Shown piece after piece: positions 10,799 to 24,355 of a DNA stretch of 64,000 nt (the first letter of the stretch is position 1; each line of letters opens with the position of its first letter). Origin of the DNA: Candidatus Thiothrix anitrata (GTDB lineage Bacteria > Pseudomonadota > Gammaproteobacteria > Thiotrichales > Thiotrichaceae); contig NZ_CP072800.1 in NCBI RefSeq assembly GCF_017901155.1, positions 2,817,283 through 2,881,282 on the forward strand, written 5' to 3'. The notes below the pieces were generated by a model, which worked only from the letters and a program-made list of their open reading frames with translations, searched no databases and was not told the origin of the DNA. The translations under genes were made by a program, and so were the position numbers.

Positions 10799-11902
10799 GT
10801 GCAATCGACGAAAAAATTAACAACAAGCAGGTGGCTCTTCATTGTTGTGGTCATTCTTTCAACTTTGATGGCGACTGTGTATTTTGGACTGTTTGCGTCC
10901 GATGTCTACATTTCAGAATCACGCTTTGTTATTCGCACTAGCGACAAGCAGACCTCACCGCTAGACAACCTATTACAAGGTGCAGGCTTCGTGTCTTCAA
11001 CCAATGATGCTTACACGGTGCAAAGCTATATTTTGTCACGCGATGCACTTCAGTTATTGGACAAAGAGATCAATCTTAAAGAAAAATTCTCAGACACTGG
11101 CATCGACCTATTTAGTCGCTTCAATGGATTCGGTACTGATGATAGTGATGAGGGTTTATATCAATATTATCAAGGCAAAGTGACAGTCACCTTAGACCCG
11201 ACCTCATCAGTGGTAACATTGATTACCCGTGGATTCACCGCCGAAGATGCTCACCGTATCAACCAAATTCTCTTGAATGCCAGCGAAGATCTGATCAACA
11301 AAATCAACGAACGTGCCAGACACGATACGATCAAATTCTCACAAAGCGAAGTTGAAGAAGCAGAGAAAAAAGCGAAAGCGGCAGCGATCAAACTCGCTGA
11401 ATACCAGAACAAAGTCGGCCTCATTGACCCTGAAAAACAAGCGGCCATACCACTACAACAAGTTGCTAAGCTTCAGGATGAATTACTTTCAACGCGCACA
11501 CAGATCCTGCAAATTGAAACACTCGCACCAGAAAATCCTCAACTGCCCACACTACGTAAACACGCAGCGATGCTGGAAAAAGCCATTGATCAGGAGTCCA
11601 GTAAGATCACCGGCACTTCCGACAAGTCGATGGCGAATAAGGTAGTGGAATACCATCGCCTCACCTTGGACAAAGAGTTCTCCGACAGGCAACTCGCTAG
11701 TACCCTCGCCTCACTGGAACAAGCAAAGGCAGAGGCGCAGAAACAACAGTTGTATCTTGAACACTTTATACAGCCGAGCGTGCCGGACTATCCTTTAGAA
11801 CCGAGACGGTTACGTGCCATTGCCGCAACATTGATTTTAGGGTTAATTATTTGGGGCATTATCAGTATTCTGGTTGCTGGGGTGCGTGAACATTATGACT
11901 AA
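10799..11902 (+). CDS. kpsE: Capsule polysaccharide export inner-membrane protein KpsE
   Basis: A 367-residue polysaccharide co-polymerase type 3 protein. Transmembrane segments lie at about 13-33 and 340-362. Between them is a long periplasmic region with helical coiled-coil stretches (about 170-330) and the family landmark VYISESRFVIRT right after the first segment. With KpsD it links the KpsMT transporter to the outer membrane. It starts with GTG and the ribosome-binding site is weak. It is the first gene after the ops element, and kpsM overlaps its end by 8 bp. Confidence 0.9.
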   Translation: MQSTKKLTTSRWLFIVVVILSTLMATVYFGLFASDVYISESRFVIRTSDKQTSPLDNLLQGAGFVSSTNDAYTVQSYILSRDALQLLDKEINLKEKFSDTGIDLFSRFNGFGTDDSDEGLYQYYQGKVTVTLDPTSSVVTLITRGFTAEDAHRINQILLNASEDLINKINERARHDTIKFSQSEVEEAEKKAKAAAIKLAEYQNKVGLIDPEKQAAIPLQQVAKLQDELLSTRTQILQIETLAPENPQLPTLRKHAAMLEKAIDQESSKITGTSDKSMANKVVEYHRLTLDKEFSDRQLASTLASLEQAKAEAQKQQLYLEHFIQPSVPDYPLEPRRLRAIAATLILGLIIWGIISILVAGVREHYD

Positions 11903-12675
11903 TGGCTCGCTGCTACACTCATTAAAAATTCAGCAACGGGTTATTTATGCGTTACTGATGCGGGAGATTTTAACGCGCTATGGGCGTAATAATATTGGGT
12001 TTTTATGGTTGATATTTGAACCCTTGTTTTTCGTTTCTGTGTTTGTTGTTCTCGCCATCACTTATCGCTTTGATAATATAACTGCTGTCCCTGTTGTGGC
12101 ATTTGCTGTCACAGGCTATGGCAGCCTGATTCTGTGGCGTAATATGGCGGATCGCTCAAAGAGTGCGATCAGCTCTAATGCCGCACTTATGCATCATAAA
12201 AATGTTAAGGTTAATGATATTTTGTTTGCTAGGTTATTGTTAGAAATGCTGGGCGTTTCGGCTGCTTTTTTGGTTCTCGTGTTAACCTTCTTAGGCATTG
12301 GCATGATGCCACCACCGGAAGATATTTTTACCCTGCTAATGGGGTGGTTGCTGCTTGCTTGGTTTGGTTTTGCCTTTGGGCTTTGTCTTGCTGTGCCATT
12401 AGAAAAGATCGAATCCTTTAATCGCATGTGGGGCTATATCAGTCTTGTGCTATTTATGCTGTCAGGTGCTGGTTTTATGGTAGATTGGCTACCTAAGCCT
12501 ATGCAAGATTTTATGCTATGGATTCCGATGGTGCATGGAGTTGAAATGCTTCGTAATGGCTATTTTGGTAGCTTGGTAATCACTTACGAAAGTCCTGACT
12601 TATTTGATCGTTGTTAACCTCAGCATGACGCTATTGGGTTTAGCCAGTATCAGAAGAATGGAGAAGGCTGCTTGA
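11895..12675 (+). pseudogene. kpsM: Capsule ABC transporter permease KpsM, frameshifted near its C-terminus
   Basis: An ABC-2-type permease that moves capsular polysaccharide across the inner membrane with KpsT. The start at 11895 (MTNGSLLHSLKIQQRVI) overlaps kpsE; six hydrophobic segments and the motif NNIGFLWLIFEPLFF are present. The frame ends early at 12617 (SPDLFDRC). Removing one T at 12600/12601 restores [19 protein letters not shown] and a stop at 12673-12675, which overlaps the kpsT start as TTGA. The repaired protein is 259 residues, against 258 for E. coli KpsM. The lost part is the last membrane segment. A sequencing error or a recent mutation are both possible. Confidence 0.85.
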
Positions 12676-13328
12676 TTAAACTGGAATCTGTTAGCAAGCG
12701 TTATAATACGCGCAATGGTCAATATACGGTATTGGATCAAGTTGATTTAACCATTGAAAAGGGTGAGCGTATTGGCATTTTGGGGCGGAATGGCTCTGGA
12801 AAATCCACATTGATACGCCTGATTAGTGGTGCGGATCAGCCTTCTAGTGGAAAAATTACCCGCAACATGAGTGTTTCATGGCCTTTGGCGTTTAGCGGCG
12901 GCTTTCAAGGTGGCTTGAGCGGGCTTGATAACCTGAAATTCATTTGCCGCATTTATGGACAAGATTACAAGCAACACTTGGAAGCTATCAAGGAGTTTAG
13001 TGAGTTGGGTAGTTTCTTGTATGAACCCATTAAAAATTACTCATCAGGCATGAAGGCACGGCTTGCTTTTGCGATTTCCATGTCCATTGAGTTTGACTGT
13101 TTTTTGATTGACGAAGTAATTAGCGTTGGTGACAAACGTTTTCAAGATAGGTGTAAAAGTGAGTTGTTTGATAAACGAGGTGATCGAGCAATGATTATGG
13201 TGTCGCATGAGGTTCAGAATATAAAAAAATATTGCGCATCCGCCTACGTGCTCAGAGAAAATAAATTACATCACTTTTACAAAATAGATGATGCTTATAG
13301 CTTTTACAACCATGATATTACACCTTGA
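12672..13328 (+). CDS. kpsT: Capsule ABC transporter ATP-binding protein KpsT
   Basis: A 218-residue ATPase subunit of the group 2 capsule exporter. Walker A is GRNGSGKST (38-46), the ABC signature YSSGMKARL lies at about 123-131, and Walker B CFLIDE at 143-148, followed by the switch histidine in MVSHEVQ. Length agrees with KpsT (about 219). It starts with TTG overlapping the stop of the repaired kpsM frame, a translational-coupling layout that itself supports the kpsM frameshift. Its own stop TGA overlaps the ATG of the next, disrupted gene. Confidence 0.93.
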   Translation: MIKLESVSKRYNTRNGQYTVLDQVDLTIEKGERIGILGRNGSGKSTLIRLISGADQPSSGKITRNMSVSWPLAFSGGFQGGLSGLDNLKFICRIYGQDYKQHLEAIKEFSELGSFLYEPIKNYSSGMKARLAFAISMSIEFDCFLIDEVISVGDKRFQDRCKSELFDKRGDRAMIMVSHEVQNIKKYCASAYVLRENKLHHFYKIDDAYSFYNHDITP

Positions 13329-13348
13329 TGATTATAATATTTCAACCT
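13328..13348 (+). pseudogene. 5' remnant of a capsule gene (probably kpsS) cut by IS30
   Basis: The ATG at 13328 overlaps the kpsT stop (TGATG) and encodes MIIIFQP before the left inverted repeat of the IS30 element. The coupled start shows that another operon gene began here. The hydrophobic strand ending in Q is compatible with the N-terminus of KpsS, whose C-terminal half survives on the other side of the IS. Identity with kpsS is inference. Confidence 0.55.
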
Positions 13349-13377
13349 GGCGAATTCGTATCATAAGTGCATAACCC
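13349..13377. repeat. Left inverted repeat of IS30 element
   Basis: GGCGAATTC, a divergent 5-nt spacer, then ATAAGTGCATAACCC. It pairs with 14445-14473 read in reverse complement (GGTGAATTC ... ATAAGTGCATAACCC). The shared inner block of 15 bases is exact. Confidence 0.85.
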
Positions 13378-13467
13378 GTTAATCGAGACGGGATGCGGCT
13401 TTCCTCATAAGGTCAGAGGCAAGATGTGGTAAAAAGCATCCCGAAAAACCACTGACGGGAGAGCTTC

Positions 13468-14466
13468 ATGACTTACACACACCTTACCTCTGAGGAGAGG
13501 TATTATATCGAAACACGGCACAAGATGAAGGAGTCGGAGTCAACAATAGCCCTCGCCTTGGGGCGCAGCCAATCGACGATCCACCGTGAACTGACCCGCA
13601 ACCGAGGGCAACGCGGCTACCGGCACAAACAAGCGCACGCCAAAGCACAGCAACGGCATGTTGAGAAGCCCAAGGTGGTCAAGTTGACCCCAGAGCTGGC
13701 GGGCAACATTGGTACATTGTTGGAAGAACAGCAGTGGAGTCCAGAGCAAATCAGTGGCAGGCTGAAAGCCGATGGTAAAGCGAGTGTTTGCCATGAAACC
13801 ATCTACCAGCACGTGCTGAAGGATAAGCGTGCGGGCGGTAAGCTATACCTGAACCTGCGCCGTCATGCGAAGAAATACCGCAAACGTTATGGTAGTGGCA
13901 CTGGCAGTGTCAAAGGCATCCTGAACCGGGTGGACATTGAGGAACGCCCGGAAGTCGCCAACCAGCGTGAACGGCTGGGCGACTGGGAAGCGGACACCAT
14001 GATTGGCAAGAGTCACAAAGGCGCACTGGTGACGCTGGACGAACGCAAATCCAAGCTACGCCTAGCTCTACCGGTGGCAAACAAGACCGCAGAGGCAGTG
14101 ACCAGCAGCATTATTAGCTTACTGTCCGGCTTCAAGGATTACGTACACACGCTCACCTTCGATAACGGCAAGGAGTTTGCCAAACATGAGCAAGTTGCCC
14201 AAGCCATTGGGTGCGAAACGTATTTCGCCAAGCCCTACCATTCGTGGGAGCGTGGGCAAAATGAGAATGCCAATGGGCTGTTACGCCAATACTTCCCCAA
14301 GGCAATGGGGCTATTGGACGTGACCACCCGACAGGTAGTTGAGGCTGTGCATAAACTCAACAACAGACCAAGGAAGTGTCTGGGGTTCAAGACACCTTAC
14401 GAGGTGTTCCGCGAGCTATCCGGCATGGATGCTGAAAAGTTGGTGGGTTATGCACTTATTACTTGA
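13468..14466 (+). CDS. IS30-family transposase
   Basis: A 332-residue DDE transposase. The N-terminal helix-turn-helix (HLTSEERYYIETRHK, STIALALGRSQSTIHREL) is the IS30 signature. The catalytic triad is visible: D176 in GDWEADTMIG, D232 in TFDNGKEF and E266 in ERGQNENANG. The protein appears full length and undamaged, so the element may still be active. Its stop lies inside the right inverted repeat. Codons are more GC-rich than those of the surrounding kps genes, as expected for a mobile element. Confidence 0.96.
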   Translation: MTYTHLTSEERYYIETRHKMKESESTIALALGRSQSTIHRELTRNRGQRGYRHKQAHAKAQQRHVEKPKVVKLTPELAGNIGTLLEEQQWSPEQISGRLKADGKASVCHETIYQHVLKDKRAGGKLYLNLRRHAKKYRKRYGSGTGSVKGILNRVDIEERPEVANQRERLGDWEADTMIGKSHKGALVTLDERKSKLRLALPVANKTAEAVTSSIISLLSGFKDYVHTLTFDNGKEFAKHEQVAQAIGCETYFAKPYHSWERGQNENANGLLRQYFPKAMGLLDVTTRQVVEAVHKLNNRPRKCLGFKTPYEVFRELSGMDAEKLVGYALIT

Positions 14467-14473
14467 ATTCACC
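14445..14473. repeat. Right inverted repeat of IS30 element
   Basis: GGGTTATGCACTTAT, a short divergent spacer, then GAATTCACC: the reverse complement of the left repeat with mismatches in the spacer. The transposase stop codon is inside it. Confidence 0.85.
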
Positions 14474-15108
14474 GGTTTCGTTCTGGCTACCGTAAACTCA
14501 TTTACCAGTATTCTGAAAAAAACACACTGAATTTATTATATTCAAGTGCCTTGTATAAAAACTTTTTTCTTGTACCTTTACAGGTTCATAATGACAGCCA
14601 GATTTCATGTCATAGCCATTATGAATGCATTGAGGACTTTATTAATGAACTGGTACATTCTTTCGCCCATCATGCCCCACAAGAAACAACATTAGTTCTT
14701 AAGCATCATCCGATGGACAGAGGCTATCGCAACTATCGGAAAATGATAAGTCGATTGCGTAAAACCTATCGTCTGGGTGAACGCTTGCTCTATATCCACG
14801 AAGGCTATTTACCCAAGTTGTTAGAAAATGCACGCGGTGTAGTCACCATCAATAGTACCGTTGGCTTATCTGCCCCTCATCACGGCACACCTGTCAAAAC
14901 CGTTGGTGAAGCTATGTATGCAATTCAGAGTATTGTCAGTACCGAAACGCTGGATAATTTCTGGAAAAATCCCGGTAAGGTTGATCGTGACCTATACCGG
15001 AATTTTACGCATCATTTGAGACAGACCACTCAGATCAATGCCGGATTTTATACCCGGACAGCGATCGACAATCTCTTCAAACGCTGTCGGGCGACTGACG
15101 CAAGCTAA
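14474..15108 (+). pseudogene. kpsS: Capsule polysaccharide export protein KpsS, C-terminal half only
   Basis: From the IS boundary an open frame reads FRSGYRKLIYQYSEK and continues through FFLVPLQVHNDSQI, LVLKHHPMDRGYRNY, ENARGVVTINSTVGLSAP and NFWKNPGKV. These are landmarks of the C-terminal half of KpsS/LipB-type capsule proteins, which help build the Kdo-linked lipid anchor. About 210 residues remain, roughly half of the usual length. No start codon with a ribosome-binding site precedes them; only an internal TTG at 14551 is available. The N-terminal part was removed next to the IS30 element. It ends 8 bp from the convergent serS. Confidence 0.85.
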
Positions 15109-15116
15109 AATCAGAC

Positions 15117-16424
<1,308 letters not shown>

Positions 16425-16492
16425 CTAATATTAACCTCATTTGCAAAAATCGGATACACTAACGTCCCCTGTACTGTGTACGAAGAAGACCA

Positions 16493-17962
16493 ATGGAATT
16501 TGACCCCAATCTGAAAGCCCGATTGTTGTTTCAGTTGAATGAAATTTTGCCCGCAGAATGCATTCTGACGGCAGAAGAAGACTTGCGCCCCTACGAATGT
16601 GATGGCTTAACCGCTTATCGGCGCGTGCCATTAGCGGTGGTATTGCCCACCACCATTGAGCAGATTCAGGCAATTACCCGTGCGTGTAACAGTTTGAATA
16701 TCCCGGTGGTTGCACGCGGTGCAGGAACGGGGCTGTCAGGTGGAGCATTGCCCGATGCCAATGGTATTGTGTTGGGCTTGTCACGCTTTAATCAGATTCT
16801 TGATATTGATACCGACAATCTGACGGCGCGGGTCCAACCCGGTGTGCGCAACCTTGCGATTAGTCAGGCGGCGGATCAATACGGCTTGTTTTACGCGCCC
16901 GACCCTTCCTCACAAATTGCCTGTTCGATTGGGGGCAATGTGGCGGAAAATTCCGGCGGGGTGCATTGCCTGAAATACGGCCTGACCGTGCATAATGTAT
17001 TGCAGATTAAGGTCGTCACCATTGAAGGCGAATTGCTCACCATTGGCTCGGAAACTTTCGACGTTCCCGGTTACGATTTGCTGGCGTTAATGACCGGCTC
17101 AGAGGGCATGTTGGGCATTGTGGTCGAAGTGCTGGTAAAACTCACCGTCAAACCAGAAACCGTACAAGTATTAATGGCGGCCTTCCCTGACGTAACCGAT
17201 GCGGGTGATGCAGTTGCGGCGATTATTAGTGCTGGCATTATTCCCGCTGGGTTGGAAATGATGGATAACCCGGCGATACGGGCGGCGGAAGCCTTTGCAA
17301 AAGCGGATTATCCGGTCGATGCCGCCGCGATTTTATTGTGTGAATTGGACGGCATTGAAGCGGAAGTGGAAGAACAAGCTTCACGGGTACGGGCGATTTT
17401 GAACTTACACCGTGCCAACACCATTCACCTTGCCAAAACCAGTGGCGAACGCGCACGTTTATGGGCGGGGCGCAAATCCGCTTTCCCAGCAGTGGGGCGT
17501 TTATCGCCGGATTACTACTGCATGGATGGTACGATTCCGCGCAAACATCTGGCACACGTTTTACAAAAAATTGCTGATTTTTCCACGCAATACGGTTTAG
17601 CTGTTGCCAATGTATTCCACGCAGGGGATGGCAACTTGCACCCGTTGATTTTGTACGATGCCAATCGTCACGGTGAGTTGGAAAAGGCCGAACAGTTTGG
17701 TGCAGACATTCTCGCGTTGTGTGTGCAAGTCGGTGGTTCGATCACGGGCGAACACGGTGTTGGCCATGAGAAATTGGATTCCATGTGTGTGCAATTCGAT
17801 AGCGCGTCGCTGGAAACTTTTCATGCCGTCAAACGTGCCTTTGATCCGCACGAATTGCTCAATCCCGGCAAAGCCATTCCAACCTTGCACCGTTGTGCGG
17901 AATTAGGCAGGATGCACGTCCATCATGGACAATTGTCGCATCCAGAACTTCCACGATTTTAA
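16493..17962 (+). CDS. glcD: Glycolate oxidase subunit GlcD (FAD-linked)
   Basis: A 489-residue flavoprotein. The PCMH-type FAD-binding domain (about 45-225) shows VVARGAGTGLSGGALP and SSQIACSIGGNVAENSGG. The C-terminal FAD-oxidase domain ends with the landmarks NVFHAGDGNLHPLILYD and GSITGEHGVGHEKL. With GlcE and GlcF it oxidises glycolate to glyoxylate and passes electrons to the quinone pool. glcE follows 23 bp later and glcF after that, so this is an operon. In an autotroph it would salvage glycolate made by RubisCO oxygenation (inference). Confidence 0.96.
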   Translation: MEFDPNLKARLLFQLNEILPAECILTAEEDLRPYECDGLTAYRRVPLAVVLPTTIEQIQAITRACNSLNIPVVARGAGTGLSGGALPDANGIVLGLSRFNQILDIDTDNLTARVQPGVRNLAISQAADQYGLFYAPDPSSQIACSIGGNVAENSGGVHCLKYGLTVHNVLQIKVVTIEGELLTIGSETFDVPGYDLLALMTGSEGMLGIVVEVLVKLTVKPETVQVLMAAFPDVTDAGDAVAAIISAGIIPAGLEMMDNPAIRAAEAFAKADYPVDAAAILLCELDGIEAEVEEQASRVRAILNLHRANTIHLAKTSGERARLWAGRKSAFPAVGRLSPDYYCMDGTIPRKHLAHVLQKIADFSTQYGLAVANVFHAGDGNLHPLILYDANRHGELEKAEQFGADILALCVQVGGSITGEHGVGHEKLDSMCVQFDSASLETFHAVKRAFDPHELLNPGKAIPTLHRCAELGRMHVHHGQLSHPELPRF

Positions 17963-17985
17963 GCAGTTACCACCATTCTTAAACT

Positions 17986-19059
17986 ATGATTGTAAACAAC
18001 GACAACACTCAAGAATTGCATGATAACGTGCTTATTGCCATCGACCGCAAGCAACCTTTATACGTGGTTGGCGGGAACAGCAAAGCATTTTACGGCAATG
18101 AAACCCAAGGCGACGCGCTCCACCTCAGCTCACACAGCGGCGTGGTAGCTTATGAGCCATCGGAACTGTTTGTAACGGCACGCGCTGGTACTAATTTGCA
18201 CGCGCTAGACGCTTTACTGGCACAACACGGACAAATGCTGGCGTTTGAACCACCTTGCTTAACCAGCGCAGCTACCGTGGGCGGAGCTGTTGCGGCTGGT
18301 TTATCTGGGCCTGCACGCCCTTGGTTGGGCGCGGTGCGTGATCATGTGCTGGGGGTCAAACTGATTACCGGGCATGGCAAAATCGCGACATTTGGCGGGC
18401 AGGTCATGAAAAACGTGGCAGGTTACGACGTGTCGCGTCTGATGGCTGGTTCATTAGGCACACTCGCAGTCATACTGGAAGTGTCGCTAAAAGTCATTCC
18501 ACGTCCGCTGGCAGAAACTACGCTGGCTTTGGAAATGCCCGAAAGTGATGCGTTAACGTTAGGCTTAAAATTACGCCGCAATGCAACCCCGTTGACAGGC
18601 AGTTGTTACTACGACGGTTGTTTGTACCTGCGCGTAGCGGGTGCTACCTCTGCGGTTAAACAAGCGGTGCAACAAATCGGTGGTGAAGCATTGCCCGAAG
18701 CTGAGCAATTCTGGCTGGCTTTACGTCACCAAACCCACGAATTTTTTCAGCCATTGGATCGCCCGTTGTGGCGGCTATCGTTCCCACCCGCAACTACCGC
18801 CATTGGTAGCTTGGAAGGGCATTCCTTGGTGGAATGGTCAGGGGCGCAACGCTGGATTTACAGCAATATTCCGGTCAATTTGATACGCAGCATCGCGGAA
18901 AAATACAAAGGGCAAGCCACCTTGTACCGGGGTCGTTTACCCGGTGTCAGCACCTTTCACCCGCAAGCACAGCCGCTATTGCACACTCAAAAACGCCTCA
19001 AGCAAGCAATGGATCCGCAAGGTATTTTCAACCCCGGCAGAATGAACAAGGACTGGTGA
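17986..19059 (+). CDS. glcE: Glycolate oxidase subunit GlcE (FAD-binding)
   Basis: A 357-residue protein with the same PCMH FAD-binding fold as GlcD but a shorter C-terminus, the usual GlcE pattern. Visible landmarks are YVVGGNSKAFYG near residue 25, LAFEPPCLTSAATVGGAVAAGLSGPARP around 85-110, GGQVMKNVAGYDVSRLMAGSLGTLAVI around 135-165, and a C-terminal RLKQAMDPQGIFNPGRM. It lies between glcD and glcF; the glcF ATG begins one base after its stop codon. All three subunits are needed for activity in E. coli. Confidence 0.95.
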   Translation: MIVNNDNTQELHDNVLIAIDRKQPLYVVGGNSKAFYGNETQGDALHLSSHSGVVAYEPSELFVTARAGTNLHALDALLAQHGQMLAFEPPCLTSAATVGGAVAAGLSGPARPWLGAVRDHVLGVKLITGHGKIATFGGQVMKNVAGYDVSRLMAGSLGTLAVILEVSLKVIPRPLAETTLALEMPESDALTLGLKLRRNATPLTGSCYYDGCLYLRVAGATSAVKQAVQQIGGEALPEAEQFWLALRHQTHEFFQPLDRPLWRLSFPPATTAIGSLEGHSLVEWSGAQRWIYSNIPVNLIRSIAEKYKGQATLYRGRLPGVSTFHPQAQPLLHTQKRLKQAMDPQGIFNPGRMNKDW

Positions 19060-19060
19060 T

Positions 19061-21423
<2,363 letters not shown>

Positions 21424-21439
21424 CGACTCAGCCATACAA

Positions 21440-23131
21440 TTACTGCACTTTTACGACCATCACCCGTTCACTGTCGGTCAGTAGCACCCACGCGCTGAGT
21501 TTCGGCAGTGCGGCAATGTCCGGCAACTGCAAATAGCCTAGCACTTGGGCAACGCCTTCTTGCCGCTTGGCTTCCCAGCCTTTTTCCCCATCGCCTTTTT
21601 TGGCGTATTTCAATTCGATCAGGTGTTGATGTTTGACCGCGAAGGGGCTGCGTTCCATCAGTAGGATGTCGGGGTATTTGTGGTGAATTTCGCGCTCGCT
21701 TTGGATGAAATACACCGGGGATTGGTAGAGTAAAGTCAACACCAAGGTTTTGATGTGCTTTTCGTCCATCCCCCTGAAATCGCGGTTCGATAGCAAGGGT
21801 AATACCCGTTGCATTTCGGTTGCCAAGGGCTGAATGTCATCATGCAATGCCAAGGCTTCCACCGCTTGCAACAAGGCGCGGTCGGGGATGCTGATTTGGT
21901 GGCGGCGTTCCAACTCGACTTTGAAATAGTGGAAGTACAGTTCTTGGATGGCGTGGTTGGGGATATTGAATACTTTACCGGACAAGGTTTCACCCTGTAA
22001 CGACACAAACCCCATGTAAGCTAACAGGCTGATAAAGTCATCGCGGTCAAAGCCCTTGTCGAAATCAAACTTGCGGCGTTGTGTGGCAACCACCTCACCC
22101 GTATTGATGACTTCATCCAAGACCGCAAAATTGGTGTCACGGTCGCCGATGCCGAATAGCCCCATGATTTTTCCGTAATCCGAGGCGATGTTCTCATCCA
22201 GCATCTGCTCAGGATAACTGCAATCCTTGACACGGAAATTCTTCAAGAAATACAGCAGCATATTGGGGTTATAAACGGTTTCTGTTGCACGTACATTGAA
22301 ACGGTAGCCGTTGTACCAACGTCGCACATCTGCCATCAAAACATCCGCATTCAGTTGGCAAACCTGTATCAGCGGTTGTAACAACGCTTCCACTTCACCG
22401 GAGGTGAAGCCCACCGCGCTGTTGAAATCTTCGTGCAGGGAAAGGTTTTCAGCGATGTTAAAGCCGCTAGTCATGCTATCGAGCATCAACGGTGTGACCC
22501 CAGTGATGAAGAAACGGTCTACCGTACCTGTCATGGTGGCGGTTTTGATGGTTTCGTAAAAGTTGCGCACAAAGCCGCCTTTGCCCACCACATTTTGGAA
22601 CAGTTTGAGGTCTTGTGACAAAATGGCATTGGCGAAATGATCGTATTCGTCGATCAAGAGCAGGATTTTTTGCCCGTCCACTAAACGCCAGAATGCCTTC
22701 ATCTTGCTGTGGGGGGATGGTTCAGCCTCAATAATAGCCAAAGTTTCGGCAGGGTAGGCATAACGCTGCAAGAAACGTTTGAGGGAATTGGCAACTTCGC
22801 GATCAAAATCTTGGTAAATCTGCGTGTGACCGCCACTAATCCCAATCCCGCTGAATTCCATGAACAACACTTGGTAGCTGCTCTTGAGCGGAGTCGGAAC
22901 TATTCCGCCGAATAACTTCCCGAACAAACGGTTAAATTCACTGCGGTTAGCTATGTCGTAATAGTGCCACAGCATGGAGAGGAACAGGCTTTTCCCAAAA
23001 CGGCGCGGGCGCAGCAGGATGTGGTACTTGCCCATTCTCTCCAGAAGGTGGATGTAATCAGTCTTGTCGATGTAGGCGTAACCGCCTGTGATCATGTCTT
23101 TGAAATTGCTGATACCGTAGGGAATTTTCAT
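21440..23131 (-). CDS. AAA-ATPase-like / PD-(D/E)XK nuclease-family protein, paralogue 1
   Basis: A 563-residue protein of the AAA-ATPase_like plus PDDEXK_9 family (often called DUF1703). The N-terminal landmark KIPYGISNFKDMITGGYAYIDKT leads into a P-loop LRPRRFGKSLFLSM, a Walker B LLLIDEYDH and the family block FFITGVTPLMLDSMTSGFNI. The C-terminal nuclease-like core shows YPDILL then HLIELKYAK, matching the D...ExK pattern. I chose the ATG at 23131, which has AGGA 6 nt upstream and matches the paralogue at 34921. Members are often multicopy and their role is unknown. Confidence 0.9.
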   Translation of the reverse strand: MKIPYGISNFKDMITGGYAYIDKTDYIHLLERMGKYHILLRPRRFGKSLFLSMLWHYYDIANRSEFNRLFGKLFGGIVPTPLKSSYQVLFMEFSGIGISGGHTQIYQDFDREVANSLKRFLQRYAYPAETLAIIEAEPSPHSKMKAFWRLVDGQKILLLIDEYDHFANAILSQDLKLFQNVVGKGGFVRNFYETIKTATMTGTVDRFFITGVTPLMLDSMTSGFNIAENLSLHEDFNSAVGFTSGEVEALLQPLIQVCQLNADVLMADVRRWYNGYRFNVRATETVYNPNMLLYFLKNFRVKDCSYPEQMLDENIASDYGKIMGLFGIGDRDTNFAVLDEVINTGEVVATQRRKFDFDKGFDRDDFISLLAYMGFVSLQGETLSGKVFNIPNHAIQELYFHYFKVELERRHQISIPDRALLQAVEALALHDDIQPLATEMQRVLPLLSNRDFRGMDEKHIKTLVLTLLYQSPVYFIQSEREIHHKYPDILLMERSPFAVKHQHLIELKYAKKGDGEKGWEAKRQEGVAQVLGYLQLPDIAALPKLSAWVLLTDSERVMVVKVQ

Positions 23132-23183
23132 GCGAAATCCTGTTTGCCGTTGCATGAGGTAATGATAGCACGGTATGCCGTTG

Positions 23184-23202
23184 GCAGGGGTTGCACCCCT
23201 GC
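23184..23202. repeat. Short perfect hairpin GCAGGGGT/ACCCCTGC
   Basis: An 8-bp perfect stem with a TGC loop lies between the secreted FGE-fold gene and the AAA-ATPase gene. No T-run follows on either strand, so it is more likely a small palindromic repeat than an intrinsic terminator. Confidence 0.45.
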
Positions 23203-23289
23203 ACCCCGGAAGAGCGCGTCTGACTCCAACAAACGCGGCGGCTACTCCGATAACGCCGCTGCATTTGCCTACGCCAGCCGCGCAAGATA

Positions 23290-23305
23290 ACCGCTTCCCG
23301 GCGGT
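23290..23305. other. Hairpin downstream of candidate variable region
   Basis: On the minus strand ACCGC and GCGGT form a 5-bp stem around CGGGAA, 30 nt beyond the stop of the FGE-fold gene. In known diversity-generating retroelements a hairpin or cruciform follows the variable region and aids retrohoming. The resemblance here is positional only; stem and distance are not exactly canonical. Confidence 0.3.
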
Positions 23306-23334
23306 CTGATGCGGCTACCGCCGCCCTGCTTGGC

Positions 23335-24246
<912 letters not shown>

Positions 24247-24355
24247 CGTGCCGCTCCTTGATAAAAGATAGGCGGATTCTAGCAACAAAATGCCCAGTTG
24301 CCACTAAGCTGGCAAATACCTAAACTACAGCGATCACAATACAGGAGGCACTGAC

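Larger units (their letters stand above)
13349..14473 (+). mobile_element. IS30-family insertion sequence
   Basis: A 1,125-bp element bounded by 29-bp imperfect inverted repeats (13349-13377 and 14445-14473), sharing GAATTC and ATAAGTGCATAACCC. It carries one complete IS30-type transposase. No matching target duplication is seen outside the repeats (CT on the left, GG on the right). That fits a deletion next to the element after insertion, because the flanks belong to the start and the middle of a capsule gene. Confidence 0.9.

Noticed and set aside
12590..12620. Programmed ribosomal frameshifting as explanation for kpsM.
   Set aside because: No slippery heptamer or following pseudoknot is apparent; a single inserted T explains the data more simply.
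22964..23290. Plus-strand open frame ending SDSNKRGGYSDNAAAFAYASRAR.
   Set aside because: Most of it is antisense to the AAA-ATPase gene, and the intergenic part has no homology I can name.
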